DNA of 64,000 nucleotides from Nymphaea colorata (GCF_008831285.2 NC_045138.2:38617115-38681114), one strand, 5' to 3'. Shown: positions 49,218 through 62,634, counted from the stretch's first letter. The notes: a model not told the origin generated them from the letters alone. Made by a program: numbers and translations.

Positions 49218-51347
49218 GAGAGTGAGAACAAATAAAATGAGAATATATAACAAAATTTGAGGACAAGAGGTCCCTTAAATACAAAAACAATCCACAAAAA
49301 CAAAAACAAAAAGATGAAATATACAATACAAAACACAACACAGTAAAATAAGAGAGGCGGGGAGAGAGAGAAAGAGAGAGTTGCAACAGCAAATTCATAG
49401 TATTTGATATATATATATATATATAAAGAGAGAGAGAGAGAGAATTTTTACAAACAGCAAATTTAAAGTACTTGATATAGAGACGGCATAGTTAATTTTC
49501 AATTTCTTTCATTAACCACGTTTGATCAAGTATTTTAGGTGGTTAAAATAAAAAATATATTTTAATATGTATATATATAGTCGTCAATGGGTTATTGTTT
49601 TTTAACAGTATGCCGTTTGGTACATTGGCAGGCAGATAATTAATCGCTTTAATAGCTAATTAAGAAGACTTAACTTTTTAATCAATTGCATGTTCCTTCT
49701 CTTTATATTGATTTATTTGGGGAGAGGAAGACCGGGTCAAAGGGAGAGGCGGACCCGTTTCTGGAAGTTAATTTGGACCAAATTAATGTTAATGTCGGTT
49801 GGTACCAGTTGATGCAGGCCAGGTAGAAAGATACTGCTTCAGATTGGCTGGTACATTAATGAACTAATAATAATAAAATAATTTTATATTAATAGTTTGA
49901 TATAAAATATAAAAAATGATATTTACAAAAACATTGAGAAGATAAATGAGGTCGAAATGCATATTAGTTTCCAGAAAGAAAATAAAAAAGAAGGGAAAAT
50001 TCGATGTTTTGGTTCCTAATTCGGGTCAAATAAAGATGGATCCAGATTTTGGCCCGGCCCAATTAATTTTCCTTTTTGGATCCATTACTTTTTTTATTGT
50101 GGTCTTGGGTTGGGTTAGAAGGAAAATTCCTCAATGAAGGTAGATTTTGGATATGGGGAAATGAATATACTTATTCGACCCGAGGGAGCAAGGGACATTC
50201 TTTTCTGAAATGGACATGGAAGAAAAGGATCAGAACTTGGAATTGTTTGATAAAGATGCAGCTGGACCGGGTCAAATCCAGAGTCAGACCCGATTAGGCT
50301 CCCATGACAATCACACTAGACCTCTTAAAAAAAATGCTTACCATCTACGCAAAAAACTAGTCACTTTTCAACTTTTAAAAGTGGACGGATCGACACCCCG
50401 TCTTTGAGAAATATATTATTTATTTACAACCATAAAACGAAGAATGGCATCATTTAATTTTCATGTAAAAGGTTAATATGTTTTGCTGGTAGACAACTCT
50501 TTAAGAATTTCTTTCAAAAGCTGAGCACCAATTTGTATTAACTTTGAAACGCGACATTACTTTGTTATTTGCTCATATGTTAGGTTTTTTCTTGTAATTT
50601 TTTTTTTTTTATATCATTTACACCTACCTTTTACTAAATAATGGGCTTGAATTAAATTTTATAAAACCGAAACCAAGCACCGTTTAATTTATATTCAACT
50701 TGCTACCTGTACTTATCCTTTACGCTATCATGATCTCGAATAGTGGTGCTTTTGAGAGTCAGTAGCTTGTCTTATTTCTTATATCATCTTTTGTCCCCAT
50801 TTTTCCGATTTTTTTTTTTAAAATAAGAGGACACGTGTCTTGTTCTCATGGTGCCGATAATATATCTCTCTCTCTCTCTCTCTCTAATCAGAACAATTTT
50901 TTTTTGTTTTTTTCTTTTATTTTATTTTTTATGTTTTCATAATACATACCTATACATAGACATATATCTAATAATTCCTTCCTTCTAGAAGATACCGACA
51001 ATTAAGAGTGATGGCGCCTTTTTCTCTCCTAGTAGATGGCCACCCACATATCATCCAATTATTTCAATGAAGAAATGCTAGGAGGTAGGCTTCTTACCTT
51101 TTATTCATATTATTGATTTACTCATTAGGAACCGTGTGACATTAAGAAAAAGAGAGGAATTTTTGTATATATATATATATATTCATTCAATTGTTATGAG
51201 ATATTCAACTGATTAAAAACAAAAGAATTATCGAAATATAATAATAAGAAATAGAATAATATTCAGTTTGGCTGTCTTACTCGGAAGAAATTTATTAGTC
51301 GCCTCTCTTTTGTTAGCTAGCAATTGTTTTTATGCAAGACAACCTGC

Positions 51348-51350
<3 letters not shown>

Positions 51351-51400
<50 letters not shown>

Positions 51401-51419
51401 ATATATATATATATATATA
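51351..51419. repeat. CT microsatellite followed by AT microsatellite
   Basis: Twenty-three CT units (51351-51396) pass directly into about eleven AT units (51397-51419), the same CT-then-TA order as the tract at 49.05 kb but without the GA arm. Confidence 0.9.
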
Positions 51420-53961
51420 GGTAATGAGTAGTTAAACTCAATTTGCTTTGGGATATCTGGTCCAAATTTGAACCGATAGGATTTGGATCATCAAGGCCTA
51501 AACATGCGGCAGAAGCGATTCTTGCGTGCACCGAAGATGAGCTTTCACCCGGTTTTATTATAATCAGTACGTCAAATTTGAAATTGGATCTAGAAGAGCA
51601 TAGATTCTGGATCCACGATCCGATAGAACATTGCTTGAAGGCGATGCATCTGGACCGTAGATCCATGGGGAAGCATACTAGAGTCAACCCTGCACCAGCT
51701 CGGACCTGCCCGCCAAACAAGATCTCCGGTGACGCCAGATCCAATCTCACCTTGAACAGCGGGTCTTGGAATGATTTGGATTCAGGTCGGATGTTTGATT
51801 ACCTCAACCTGATGGGAACTTCAAATGCTTAGATTTTCAAACCCCTGAATATAAAATCAGATCATGCGCCCCCTCCTCCAATCTTATAAGGGTTTTTTTT
51901 TTTTTTTTTTTAAATGGAAAATTGTAAGATCTTTGATCAGAGTTCAAGTCTGACTTGACTTATTCGCTTTGTTAAACCGTTGACTGCGTCGGCACATCAG
52001 ATCCACCACGGATTTGAGTTCGGCGATATCTGAAATTCGTGTTGGATTTGGAGACTTCCTTCCAAACCCATCAATTCTTAGGTCCTGGTTTTTGACATTA
52101 CCTGGATCTAGAATTTCTTGTATTCAGATTATCTTAAAATGGTTCAAATAGATAATCAGCCTCCTCATTTGATCTGAGGTCCAAGTTCGCTAAGCCTCTA
52201 GCGTTTTCAATTTTGACTGGGTGGATCTAAAATTCTTGTGAACCTCATATCTAATCCTTCTCGTTTGAAAAAATGTGCTTAGCAACAATTGATTATTGAT
52301 CAAATTTAGATTCAAGATAAGTTGCGCAATTGAGTTTGAATAAAAATTTAACGTAAACATATTAGATCGTCATGAAATTTCTAGCTAATGATTCAAAAAT
52401 TTAAACCCGGAAATTTTAAAACAAGATCACACTCGCTTCTACCAAATTAGCGTCCACTCGATTAAGACGAATTTGGCAAAGAGTAGCGCCCACGGGAATC
52501 AGAACTGTTAACTTCACTTAACGAGAACAAAAGGTTGACAAATCTAAATCGGACCCATCGGCGACGCCAAATTGAGAGGTCAGCCAACGGTTAGTGTTTA
52601 AAAACAGAACGGAACAAAGTTGGTAGCTGAGAAAGAGTGGTTCCCAAGAAATGTAGTGGTAAAGGAAGGGGGGGAAGATGACGAAAGTGTGAGCACATCA
52701 TGAAATCCAGAAAAATTGGAGACCCGAGTTTGTAATTTTGGGTTAGAGTTAGGTGGACCTGTGAAAATCTGGCCCCTCGCCGGCTGTTGGGAATCGGGTG
52801 ATTGAGCAGGTGGAGGAAAAGGAGGCGCTGTCGCCGTGGGTCTGCAGTGTTTGACCAGCCAATCGCCGGTCAGCTGACTTTGCCACGTGGCACGGTGATC
52901 CTAGTCGTCGTTCTTCGGCTTGGCCTCCCTCTCTGCCGGCGTGTGATCGGTTTTCCGTCTGCTCTCGTTCGATGGGAACCGAAAGAGCCACTGGTTCACT
53001 GCTACCAACGGTTCGTTTTCTCTCAGAAAACGCACTTCAAATTGATCCATGGGGGAAGGAAGAAAGAGAGACAGAGAGAGATGCGCCTGTGTCTTCATGG
53101 TTTCGTGTTAATCACCCCTCCTCTTAAACAACAGTAGTTCCCTGCTCCCCACGTTATTTATGTTTGCAATAGTTTAGTCGTTTTTAAGCCAAATTCACGT
53201 GCTTACCAGGGAGAAAGAGAAAGAGAAAGAGAAAGAGAGCAGAAGTTTTTTTTTGGGATTATTTTTTGTGAGGTCCTTTGAGTTTTCTCTTTCGTTTTTG
53301 TGTGGTTTTTTGAGTTGGGGGGGAATATTAAAATCGTGATTTCTTCGAGTAAACTTCTAGAGAACTACGTCAGCTACTCTCTCTCTCTCTCTCTCTTTTT
53401 TTTTTGCTATTTCAAATAAATGGGTCTTCATTTATTGGTGTGGCTGTGAGAGATCAAGGGAAGGATGTAGGTGGGAAGAAAGGTGGTTGGATTTTTGATT
53501 TCTACTTGCGTCAAAATCCAAACCTAACCCTTAGAAATGCACCCCGTTTCGTGACTTCTTTTCGGTTCCGTCGTCACCGTTTCCTCTACTCATGCTGAGA
53601 GAAGTCACGCCTACTCGAACAATTCTCTGGTCAACGAAGCTCCCCATGAAGCAGCCTCCTTTCTTTGACAAAGAATTCCATCATACTGCAGCTTCCATTT
53701 GGAGACCTACATTGTCTGGGCGTCTTTGGTTTTTTGATGTAGGTTTATGGTTTTTGACAGAGACTGGTAGCTTTTCTTTCAATGCTTGAAGAAAAGTCCG
53801 AGGGAGGTGAAGAAATCTCCTTCCTTCTTGTTATAATTTTCTTTAGTTCGGAGGAGAATGAAGAAAGGTTTCTGCTTCAGCAAGGTATATTGAGATAGGA
53901 CCAGCAGGCTTCCCTTCTGCTCCCCTTCTTTTCTGAAAGTGGGTGCTGTAAATTTGAAGAG

Positions 53962-56900
53962 ATGGGTGGCGGGGGCGGCAGGAAAGGGGTGAATTTTAGC
54001 AAGATCTACACATTTGCTTGCGGCAAGTCTTCTCTGAAGAACGACCATTTAGAGATTGGAGGGCCGGGCTACTCGAGAGTAGTCTTCTGTAATGATCCTG
54101 ACCGTGCTGAAGCTGCTCTCAGAAATTATGCCTCCAATTATGTGTCTACGACAAAGTATACATTGCCTACTTTCATACCCAAGTCATTGTTTGAGCAATT
54201 CAGGAGGGTGGCGAACATTTACTTTCTTCTTTCTGCTTGTTTGTCGTTCGCTCCATTTTCTCCTTATAGTGCTGTTAGTTCTGTCTTGCCTCTGCTCTTT
54301 GTTATTGGCGTCACCATGCTCAAGGAAGCTGTGGAAGATTGGAGGAGATTCGAACAGGTATATAATTATATCTCTGCGTCCTCCCCACCTGTAGATTCCT
54401 ATTCAGAGTAAACCGACCTCCATCTTGAAGCCAAAGGATTCAAATCGATGAAACTGTTGCTTGATTTCGTCTGATTTTGCTTCCGATGAATCTCTCTGTC
54501 TCTCTGTCGCTCTTTCTGTGCTTTTATTAATTATTAATGATATAGTCTGGTGCGTGGCAGGATGCTCATGCAAAAGCTTTATTATGGCAGATGTCATTTT
54601 TTACTGGAGGTTTTAAGACTTTAAGCTATAATACTTTCGTTTCATAAAATTTTACGATACCCTCTAAGCTATTTATGTCAGTGGGTTAGGCTGATCGGTG
54701 ACGAAAAAAGGCGTCCGTGTATCTGCCAACTAATTCACCGTGAAGGAATTTCATGCTGCTGGTCCCCGTTTCTTTCCTTTCGTTCTTACAGAATTGGAAT
54801 GTAACAGAGGAACTTTCAGAGCTTTACAAAAAGTTAATGTCTTCTTGGTCCCATTCGTGTCCATAGCCTAATAATTTTTATGATACGAGAGTCGTCTGTG
54901 GCACCATTAGCTAATATTTGATGTCTGAAAGTGTCGCAGGATATTGAAGTTAACAATCGAAAGGTTAAAGTGCACCGCGGGGACGGAAATTTCGAGTACA
55001 CTGAGTGGAAAAAATTGAAGGTTGGAGATGTTGTGAAGGTGGAGAAGGATGATTTCTTTCCGGCTGATCTCCTATTGCTTTCATCTAGTTACGAAGATGC
55101 AATATGTTACGTGGAGACGACGAATCTTGATGGTGAGACGAATTTGAAGTTGAAGCAAGCACTAGAGGTGACTTCTAGCTTGAACGGAGAATCTAGTTTC
55201 ACCCAATTTAAGGCGGTGATCAAGTGTGAAGACCCAAATGCGAACCTCTATTCCTTTGTAGGCAGCATGTACTACGAAGACGAGCAGTACCCTCTGTCAC
55301 CTCTGCAAATTCTTCTTAGGGATTCAAAGCTCCGTAACACTGATTACATCTATGGTGTTGTCATTTTCACCGGACATGACACAAAGGTGATTCAGAATTC
55401 TACTGACCCACCTTCCAAAAGGAGCAAAGTTGAAAGGAAAATGGATAAAATTGTTTATTTTCTGTTTGCTATGTTAGTTGTGATATCTGCTATTGGCTCC
55501 ATCTTTTTTGGCGTCTGGACACATGAGGACCTCAGGAACGGGAAGATGAAGAGATGGTACCTCAGACCAGATATAACCACGATATATTATGATCCAAAAA
55601 GGGCAGCCGCAGCAGCTCTCTTCCATTTCCTCACAGCCTTGATGTTGTACAGCTACTTTATCCCCATATCCCTCTATGTGTCCATTGAAATTGTTAAAGT
55701 GCTTCAAAGCGTTTTCATCAACCGCGACCAGAAAATGTATTATGAGGAGTATGACAAGCCTGCACATGCTCGAACATCAAATTTGAATGAGGAGCTTGGT
55801 CAAGTTGACACTGTACTCTCCGACAAGACGGGTACTCTGACATGCAATTCCATGGAGTTCTTGAAGTGCTCTGTAGCTGGTGTAGCTTATGGCCGTGGCA
55901 TAACAGAGGTTGAGAGAGCCATGGCCAAAAGAAAAGGATCACCCATTACACAAGAGATCTCATCATCGGAGACTGGAGATGATGACAGTATGGATACAAA
56001 ATCATCGGTTAAAGGCTTCAATTTTAGTGATGAAAGGATTATGAATGGCAGCTGGATTAATCAACCACATCCGGACATCCTTCAGATGTTTTTTCGCGTA
56101 CTAGCCATATGCCACACTGCCATTCCTGAATTTGATGAAGGGACTGGCAAGGTTACTTATGAAGCTGAATCACCAGACGAGGCTGCTTTTGTGATTGCAG
56201 CAAGAGAGATAGGTTTTGAGTTTTTCAAAAGGACACAAACAAGTATCTCATTGCATGAGTTGGATCCCATATCTGGAAATAAAGTTGAGAGGTCAGAACT
56301 GCATTTGATTCTTTTACTCTGAATTGTTTCCTTTTGTGCACTCTTGTTTTTATTAGTTTTAATAATGTAAGTTAAGGCTGTGATTGACTTTCTTTCTATA
56401 GGTCATATACGCTGTTGAATGTTATAGAATTCAGCAGCTCTCGGAAGCGAATGTCTGTAATAGTTAAAAATGAACAAAACCAGATACTTCTTCTCTCCAA
56501 GGGTGCTGACAGGTTAGTGAAAATGTGCCAAGAGGTCTATTCTGTCAGTACTGTTTTTCAGTGAAAACAGCTGATGTTTTTTTCTTGTCCTTACTCTCCT
56601 CTTTGTAACTACTCAGTTTTTAACATGTCCATGAGCAGTGTCATGTTTGAAAGACTTGCAAAAAAGGGACAGGATTTTGAGGAGAAAACAAGAGAGCACA
56701 TCAATGAGTATGCTGATGCGGGTTTGAGGACTCTGGTGGTTGCATATCGTGAACTTGATGAAGAAGAGTACAAGAACTTCAGTGAAGAACTTCTTCAAGC
56801 TAAGAATTCGGTCAGTGCAGATCGAGATGAGAAAGTTGACGAAGTGGCTGATAAAATAGAGAGGGATTTGATTCTTCTTGGGGCAACTGCTGTGGAGGAC

Positions 56901-59358
56901 AAATTGCAGAAAGGGGTCTGCAACTGATCTGATAAATGCATTTAAGCAGTTTTTTCTGTAATTTTTATAGTTTATTTATTTATGTTCTTTTTTATTTTAG
57001 GTTCCTGAATGCATTGACAAGCTAGCTCAAGCAGGAATCAAGATATGGGTTTTAACTGGAGACAAGATGGAAACTGCAATCAATATTGGGTATACTTACA
57101 ATCATTTTGAGTGACTGTAACCATAATTTTTTGTCAAATCTTTTCTCACATTTTCACTGCTTCTGGTATGTTTCCAGCTTTGCATGTAGCCTGCTGAGGG
57201 AAGGAATGGAACAAATAATTATCACTTTGGATGCACCAGACATAATACAGTTGGAGAAACAGGGAGACAAGGATGCAATTGCTAAGGTATGTAATCGGAT
57301 GCTTGCATTATCAGGAAGATGTTTGTACTTTTATGTGGCCCGTTGTAGTTTATCAACTCATTTTTGGCAGCTAAACCTGGCTCCCTAACGCAATCTGGTT
57401 TCCTACAGGGCATAGCCGTTCACTATTGAGTTGTTAGGGGTGTATGAGATCCTTTGAGGCATCTGCTATGGGATATTAGTGATAGAATCTTGTTTCTCGT
57501 TCAACTCATTTGATGAGGACATTATTTCATGTTATTGTTAACTGCACACTTCTAACTTGCCAATTTTGTGGACCCTGTCAGGCGTCAAAGGAGAGTGTAG
57601 TCCAGCAGATAAATGCAGGGAAGTCTCAATTAGTATCTTTGGCAGAAAGTACAGATGTATTTGCATTGATAATTGATGGAAAGTCCTTGGCATTTGCTCT
57701 CGAAGAAGACACCAAAGACAAATTTCTAGAAATGGCTATAGGCTGCACATCAGTTATTTGCTGTCGTTCATCCCCTAAACAGAAAGCACTTGTGAGTAAA
57801 TTTATGACGCTGCTTGTCATAATGCATCTAATCACTGGCTAAATACCTATACCATGACAAAAATTTATTCAGGTCACGAGGCTGGTCAAAGAAGGAACAG
57901 GGAAGACAACTTTAGCCATTGGTGATGGAGCTAATGATGTGGGTATGCTCCAAGAAGCAGACATTGGAGTTGGAATCAGTGGTGTCGAAGGAATGCAGGC
58001 AGGTTATCCTATATTTTCAGTGTCTTCGTGTGTAGATTCAATTGCTTAGATTCTAATCTGTGAAAGTTCACTTCTGTGTGTACCTTTTACCTGCTATTTT
58101 GCTTCCCTCGCTAGAATTACCTCCCTTCTCAGCTCGTCCTTTTTTCCTTTTATGATCTTTCTTGGTGACGAGTTGTTAAAAATATCAGGCAGTAATGTCG
58201 AGTGATGTAGCTATTGCCCAGTTCCGTTTTCTAGAGCGATTACTGCTGGTCCATGGACATTGGTGCTACAGGAGAATCTCTTCAATGGTACATCCGTTTG
58301 CAAAACTGAACTAAAAATTTTCTGTACCACTGTGTTCCTTTAATGATACGTTGTTACTGATACATTGCAGATATGCTACTTCTTTTATAAGAACATCGTA
58401 TTTGGTTTCACACTTTTCCTGTATGAGGCTTATGCATCATTTTCGGGACAAACTCTCTATGATGACTGGTATCTGTCATTTTACAACGTCTTCTTCACGT
58501 CGCTTCCTGTTGTTGCCTTGGGTGTTTTTGATCAAGATGTTTCAGCACGGCTTTGTCTTCAGGTAAGTTCAGAGCTCAGCATTGGACAGATCAAAATTTT
58601 GCATAAGTTCAGAGCTTAGCATTGGACAGATCAAAATTTTGCACATCTCGAAAAGGAACTGCACTTTTAACAGAATTCATTAATTTGCTGTCGTGAGATC
58701 TTGATTTTTTGTTAATTGGTGTTTGCAGTTCCCACTCTTATACCAAGAAGGGGTCCAAAATGTTCTGTTCAGTTGGCTTCGGATTCTCAGCTGGGCTCTA
58801 AACGGAACTTACAATGCCATAATTGTCTTCTTTTTGGGATCAAGCGCCTTTCGGTATCAGGCCTTCCGAGAAGGTGGTGAAGTTGCCGGAAGGTATATCT
58901 TTGGCACGGCCATGTACACATGCGTAGTGTGGATTGTAAACTGCCAAATGGCACTTGCTGTGAGCTACTTCACATGGATACAGCATTTGTTCATATGGGG
59001 AAGTATAGTAATATGGTACCTTTTCCTTTTGGCCTATGGCTCAATGACACCAACGATATCTACTGGTGCATACCAAATATTGGTGGAAGCTTGCGGCCCT
59101 GCACCTTCTTTCTGGCTCGTTACCTCCCTCATAATTGTCTCTGCTCTCATTCCATATGTTGTATATTCATCCATTCAGAGGAAATTCTTCCCCATGTACC
59201 ATGAAACAATCCAAAAGATAAGATTGGAAAGGACATATGATGACCCAGAGTACTCTGAGTTGGTGAGATCGAGCTCCTCCAATCTGAACACTGTTGGTTT
59301 CACTGCAAGACGAGAGGCAAAAGCAAATGGCAAGAAGAAAGTTCAGGAGAAGAAATAA
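53962..59358 (+). CDS. P4-type phospholipid-transporting ATPase (flippase), ALA8-12 group
   Basis: Aminophospholipid flippase; plant ALA proteins move lipids to the cytosolic leaflet and need an ALIS (CDC50-like) partner. Eleven exons: 53962-54357, 54940-56291, 56402-56512, 56639-56915, 57001-57089, 57178-57286, 57582-57791, 57873-58002, 58193-58287, 58371-58562, 58729-59358, total 1196 residues, full family length. Seen: N-terminal [20 protein letters not shown]1-2 in exon 1 ([27 protein letters not shown]); actuator motif DGET at 196-199 (P4 form of TGES); TM3-4 and the phosphorylation site DKTGTLT with D427 in exon 2; nucleotide-binding [16 protein letters not shown]; the hinge [22 protein letters not shown]5-10 in exons 10-11; and a basic tail (KKKVQEKK). 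The exon 8/9 junction sits in a CAGGCAG repeat and can be drawn as GT-AG or GC-AG with the same protein. The close relation to ALA9/ALA10 is from overall sequence, not a tree. Confidence 0.96.
58565..58644 (+). repeat. 40-bp tandem duplication at the start of flippase intron 10
   Basis: AAGTTCAGAGCTCAGCATTG... (58565-58604) is repeated at 58605-58644 with one early mismatch. The first copy begins within the donor site GTAAGTTC; the second has ATAAGTTC, so the donor was not duplicated. Confidence 0.9.
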
Positions 59359-60333
59359 TCATTGAACACCACGGCTGTTGTACGTATTTTGTAAATGACG
59401 GCAGACTCAGCGTCTGGGCTCTTCTGCTTCTGCATGATGCCACTATTGGTCCTTGAATAGATGCTTCAGAACCGTCGTAGGTGGGGACGCAGATGAAGAG
59501 AACAGGCCCATTGGGTTCGGGATGTTGTACATTAGTAGAGAATTTTTTTTGTCGCACCCTTTGAATTGGGTTGCACCTTTTTTTATGAAGTGGGCATGGA
59601 GTAAATCCCCACAAATTGTATTTTTTTTCTATTCGAAATCAAATGTCATATTTTTACTGCAAGAGGGTGGTGAATGTTCTGGTAAAGTTATCAGGAGCCT
59701 GAAGGATATCTGCATTAAGTTGAACCAGTTGCCAAGCGATCATGTTCATATTCTGCCAGTTTGAAATGAAAAAAAGTAGAAGAGAGATTTGAATTTACTC
59801 TTTGGAGAAGGGTGGTAGTAGTACAACCCATACTCGCAGTGGTACAAAGCACACTGCGACTCTAACCATTGAAGTAAAAAAGGAGATAGGGAGGCGGTTG
59901 GGGATGGTCTTGTTCATTAATGGTTTCCAAAGAGGACGGCGCCTTCCAATTAATTGTTCACCACTTCATTTGAGCTAGACGACGAGGACTACCAAATTTT
60001 ACCATGACTTGATCCTGTGACGAAATCAATTCGAAGTTTGCCATAGTCCTCAGTCACGACTCTGAGAATGGTCTCCAAGATTATGGGCAGCTTAAGTTTA
60101 CCTCAGTCACTACTGTGAATGTTATACTCCTATATTTCAACCAAATAATATCCTAAATTTCACAAAACGACGCTAAAAAGGCATGTTAGGGATGTTTAAC
60201 TTTAACATTTTTTCGATGCAAAAAGTGTGAAATCTCCCCATCACTTTCTAAACTCGGAAGTAAAATAGACTCAGCTCCTACAGAATGGTACACCAAATTG
60301 CTTTCATAAACTCAAAAGAGTAAACTCATCTTT
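59359..60333. other. Flippase 3' region and intergenic DNA
   Basis: Contains the presumed 3' UTR of the P4-ATPase. No further gene is supported, although a coding-like minus-strand stretch (contains SVGAESILLPSLESDGEIS, about 60325-60210) may belong to the broken gene to its right. Confidence 0.4.
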
Positions 60334-60939
60334 TTATCTTTTCTTTGAATCATTGAAAGCTTTAGCTATGACATGCATTGGCTGGCCTTTGATTGGTAAA
60401 AAGATTGAGGTCCCTTGGTTCACTAAAGGGTATAACCAATTCGAACTTCCGGCAAGAGATGCTATCCCGGAGCTTTAATTGCTCTTATTAGATGAATAAA
60501 AGGTTCAATTTTTCAAAAGGAGATATGTGGCTTCTTTTTCAGAATGATCCTTGACGATGGCAACTTTAGAATAGAAACATGTATTTGGTTTATCCTTTAA
60601 CAAAGAGATCTTCCCCACCTGCGTTCCCAAGAAAGCGAAGGAGTCCTGCAACATAGATTATGTGAGGGTAACCATGGCCGAGGATTGGCTACACTGAGAT
60701 GCCTCAATGGCACCACTACAGTCACAGTTTTGCAAATGGGACGGATCTGGTCGGGAAGACAACCTCAACATGCTCAAGCCCTAATGAACAAACATTATAT
60801 TACCAAAAAATTGGTCGCGCAATCTCACAATCTTCCCGGATATACTGAATATTTGTGTTATACAAAGAGGATCAACGGGACATATGCCGCACTTTGAAGG
60901 TAAAACAAGCCCAAGTTTCAATAGGTCACATTTTACCAC
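60334..60939 (-). pseudogene. Broken, unidentified protein-coding gene
   Basis: I do not recognise the family. On the minus strand, 60939-60781 is a 53-codon frame starting directly after a good acceptor (ACAATTCAG) and reading VVKCDLLKLGLVLPSKCGIC then KIVRLRDQFFGNIMFVH. A second stretch, 60645-60334, also follows an acceptor (TATGTTGCAG) and is one frame of 104 codons broken by only two internal stops: DSFAFLGTQVGKISLLKDKP, KVAIVKDHSEKEATYLLLKN, then SSGIASLAGSSNWLYPLVNQ and QPMHVIAKAFNDSKKR. Between them lies LEHVEVVFPTRSVPFAKL. Upstream pieces (KGRKILKVILDDKGYAKS near 61.0 kb, FLSDGPSEKEDLLLLQ near 61.25 kb) may be further exons. The open length and splice-like edges support a decayed gene. 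Confidence 0.4.
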
Positions 60940-62292
60940 CTGAATTGTAAACAAAAGAGATATTTAAATGTGATTGATTTTGCGTATCCTTTGTCGTCGA
61001 GGATGACTTTTAGGATTTTCCTACCTTTACTCTCATCTTGGACTAGATTTTTCGCTATGAATTTGGTTAGAAAAGGTATATAAGGATAAAATTAACACTT
61101 GAAATTAATTCCCATGTCCGGTTTGTTATTCTTTCAGTGCAACCTGACCAAGTGCAGAAAAAGAATGACAAAATCTTATGCAATTACAGGCAATAGCATG
61201 AGGAAATTTTTAATAGCTACTGGAGAAGAAGGAGGTCTTCTTTCTCGGACGGGCCATCTGATAAGAAACTATATGTTTGCACACATTTAGAGGAAGTGGA
61301 AGTTTGACGAAGTGCTAATGAAAATCACCTACCAAGAAGTTCCTGTTATCTATCATTCATGGTGGTACTTGGGATAACAGACCTAATTGATTTTAACAAT
61401 TCCAACGATGAGTTCACAGCCTATAAAACTGTGAAATAACTTGTTTTGTAGCTAGCATTGTTGGTTTCGAAACTCATCGCAATTCTTGAATCTGCCTTTT
61501 ATGTTGGCTTTGCTTTATTTGTTGCTATTATTGTAGCTAATGTAAGTACTGCCCGCCTGCAACAGCTATTACATGAAATAATGGACAAAGTATCAATAAC
61601 GAAGCCAAAAAATATGATTTCCAACTATATATGGGGCTCGCAGGCAAAATCATATCTTTTAAATGGTCTTCTGTAAAAATAAAGTTTCTATCTTATTTAT
61701 TTTTAAGAAAATTCTGTTTAGGTCGGTAGGGATGTCGATGGATCTGATATGTCCAATTATCGTTCGAGATTCAAAACTATTTAGTTGGATCTGGCAAAAA
61801 GAATTAGATCCAACTACTAATCGGTTTCATATTCGGTAAGCATGCAGTTTGCAACAAGGTCCAATACCAGTTTGAGATTTAATAAAGATTTCACCTGATC
61901 ATGCTAGTCAGGTCCAGATTCTACTTTTAAAGATGGTGACCTAATCTGAATTCAAATTTGAATCGAATCTAATCAATTCAATTCAGTAACGGCTGGTTTT
62001 AAATGGATGTCCAAGTCAAGAAGCATTGAAGATCAGGTCTATATGGCTAAGGGCTGTTCAATATTTCTAAAAAATTTTATCTTATGAAAAGTAAATATAT
62101 TGTGAAATTTTAGCGCAATTACATTACACCGGATTTGTGGGTCCTCCCACATGATCTAAGAATTCCTATGTAGTACTAACAGTCGGTAGCAATGAGTTGG
62201 ATTTAACAAATAAGTTGCGACAACAATAGACAGAAGTTCTGGCAAGATCCAATGTTTCGGTGTGAGCATATCCTTAATTTGGATCTTCCAGG

Positions 62293-62595
62293 TAAGGGTG
62301 GGCGTCGAGCCGGGCCGCCGCCGGCCCGGCCCGGTTGGGCCCAGGCCCGATAGGTCGGCCCGGCCCGTTTAAGTTTTAAAAATACATATATATTTCAAAT
62401 TTTTTGTTTTAATAATATATATTTATTATTAATAAATATATTTTATATTTAAAAATATTATTTTATGAATAAAAATGTTTTTTTATTTTTAAACGGGCAG
62501 GGCCGAGACCCATGCTATCGGGCCGGGCTGCCCGGCCTGACGGGCTGGATCGAGCCGGCCTTTACCGGGCCGGCCCGACCCGATGCCCAGCCCTA
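62293..62595. mobile_element. hAT-type MITE with perfect 8-bp target duplication
   Basis: Begins TAAGGGTGGGCGTCGAGCC and ends in the imperfect inverted complement (GACCCGATGCCCAGCCCTA). It is flanked on both sides by the identical octamer CTTCCAGG (62285-62292 and 62596-62603). It is 303 bp, with very GC-rich arms built of GGCCCGGCC-type repeats around an AT-rich core, and encodes nothing. The 8-bp duplication and short terminal repeats are the hallmark of hAT insertions. The intact duplication suggests a fairly recent event. Confidence 0.8.
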
Positions 62596-62634
62596 CTTCC
62601 AGGCCCACATGGTTCTGTTTTTGAACGAAATTTG

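Noticed and set aside
51443-51832. A 129-codon plus-strand frame and a 117-codon minus-strand frame over the same DNA
   Set aside because: The region belongs to the GATCC-rich repeat seen elsewhere in the window; both strands are open because of base composition, and the minus frame ends in a microsatellite.
55474-55767. Minus-strand frames across the flippase exons
   Set aside because: Shadows of the P4-ATPase reading frame, which is supported by catalytic motifs and splice continuity.
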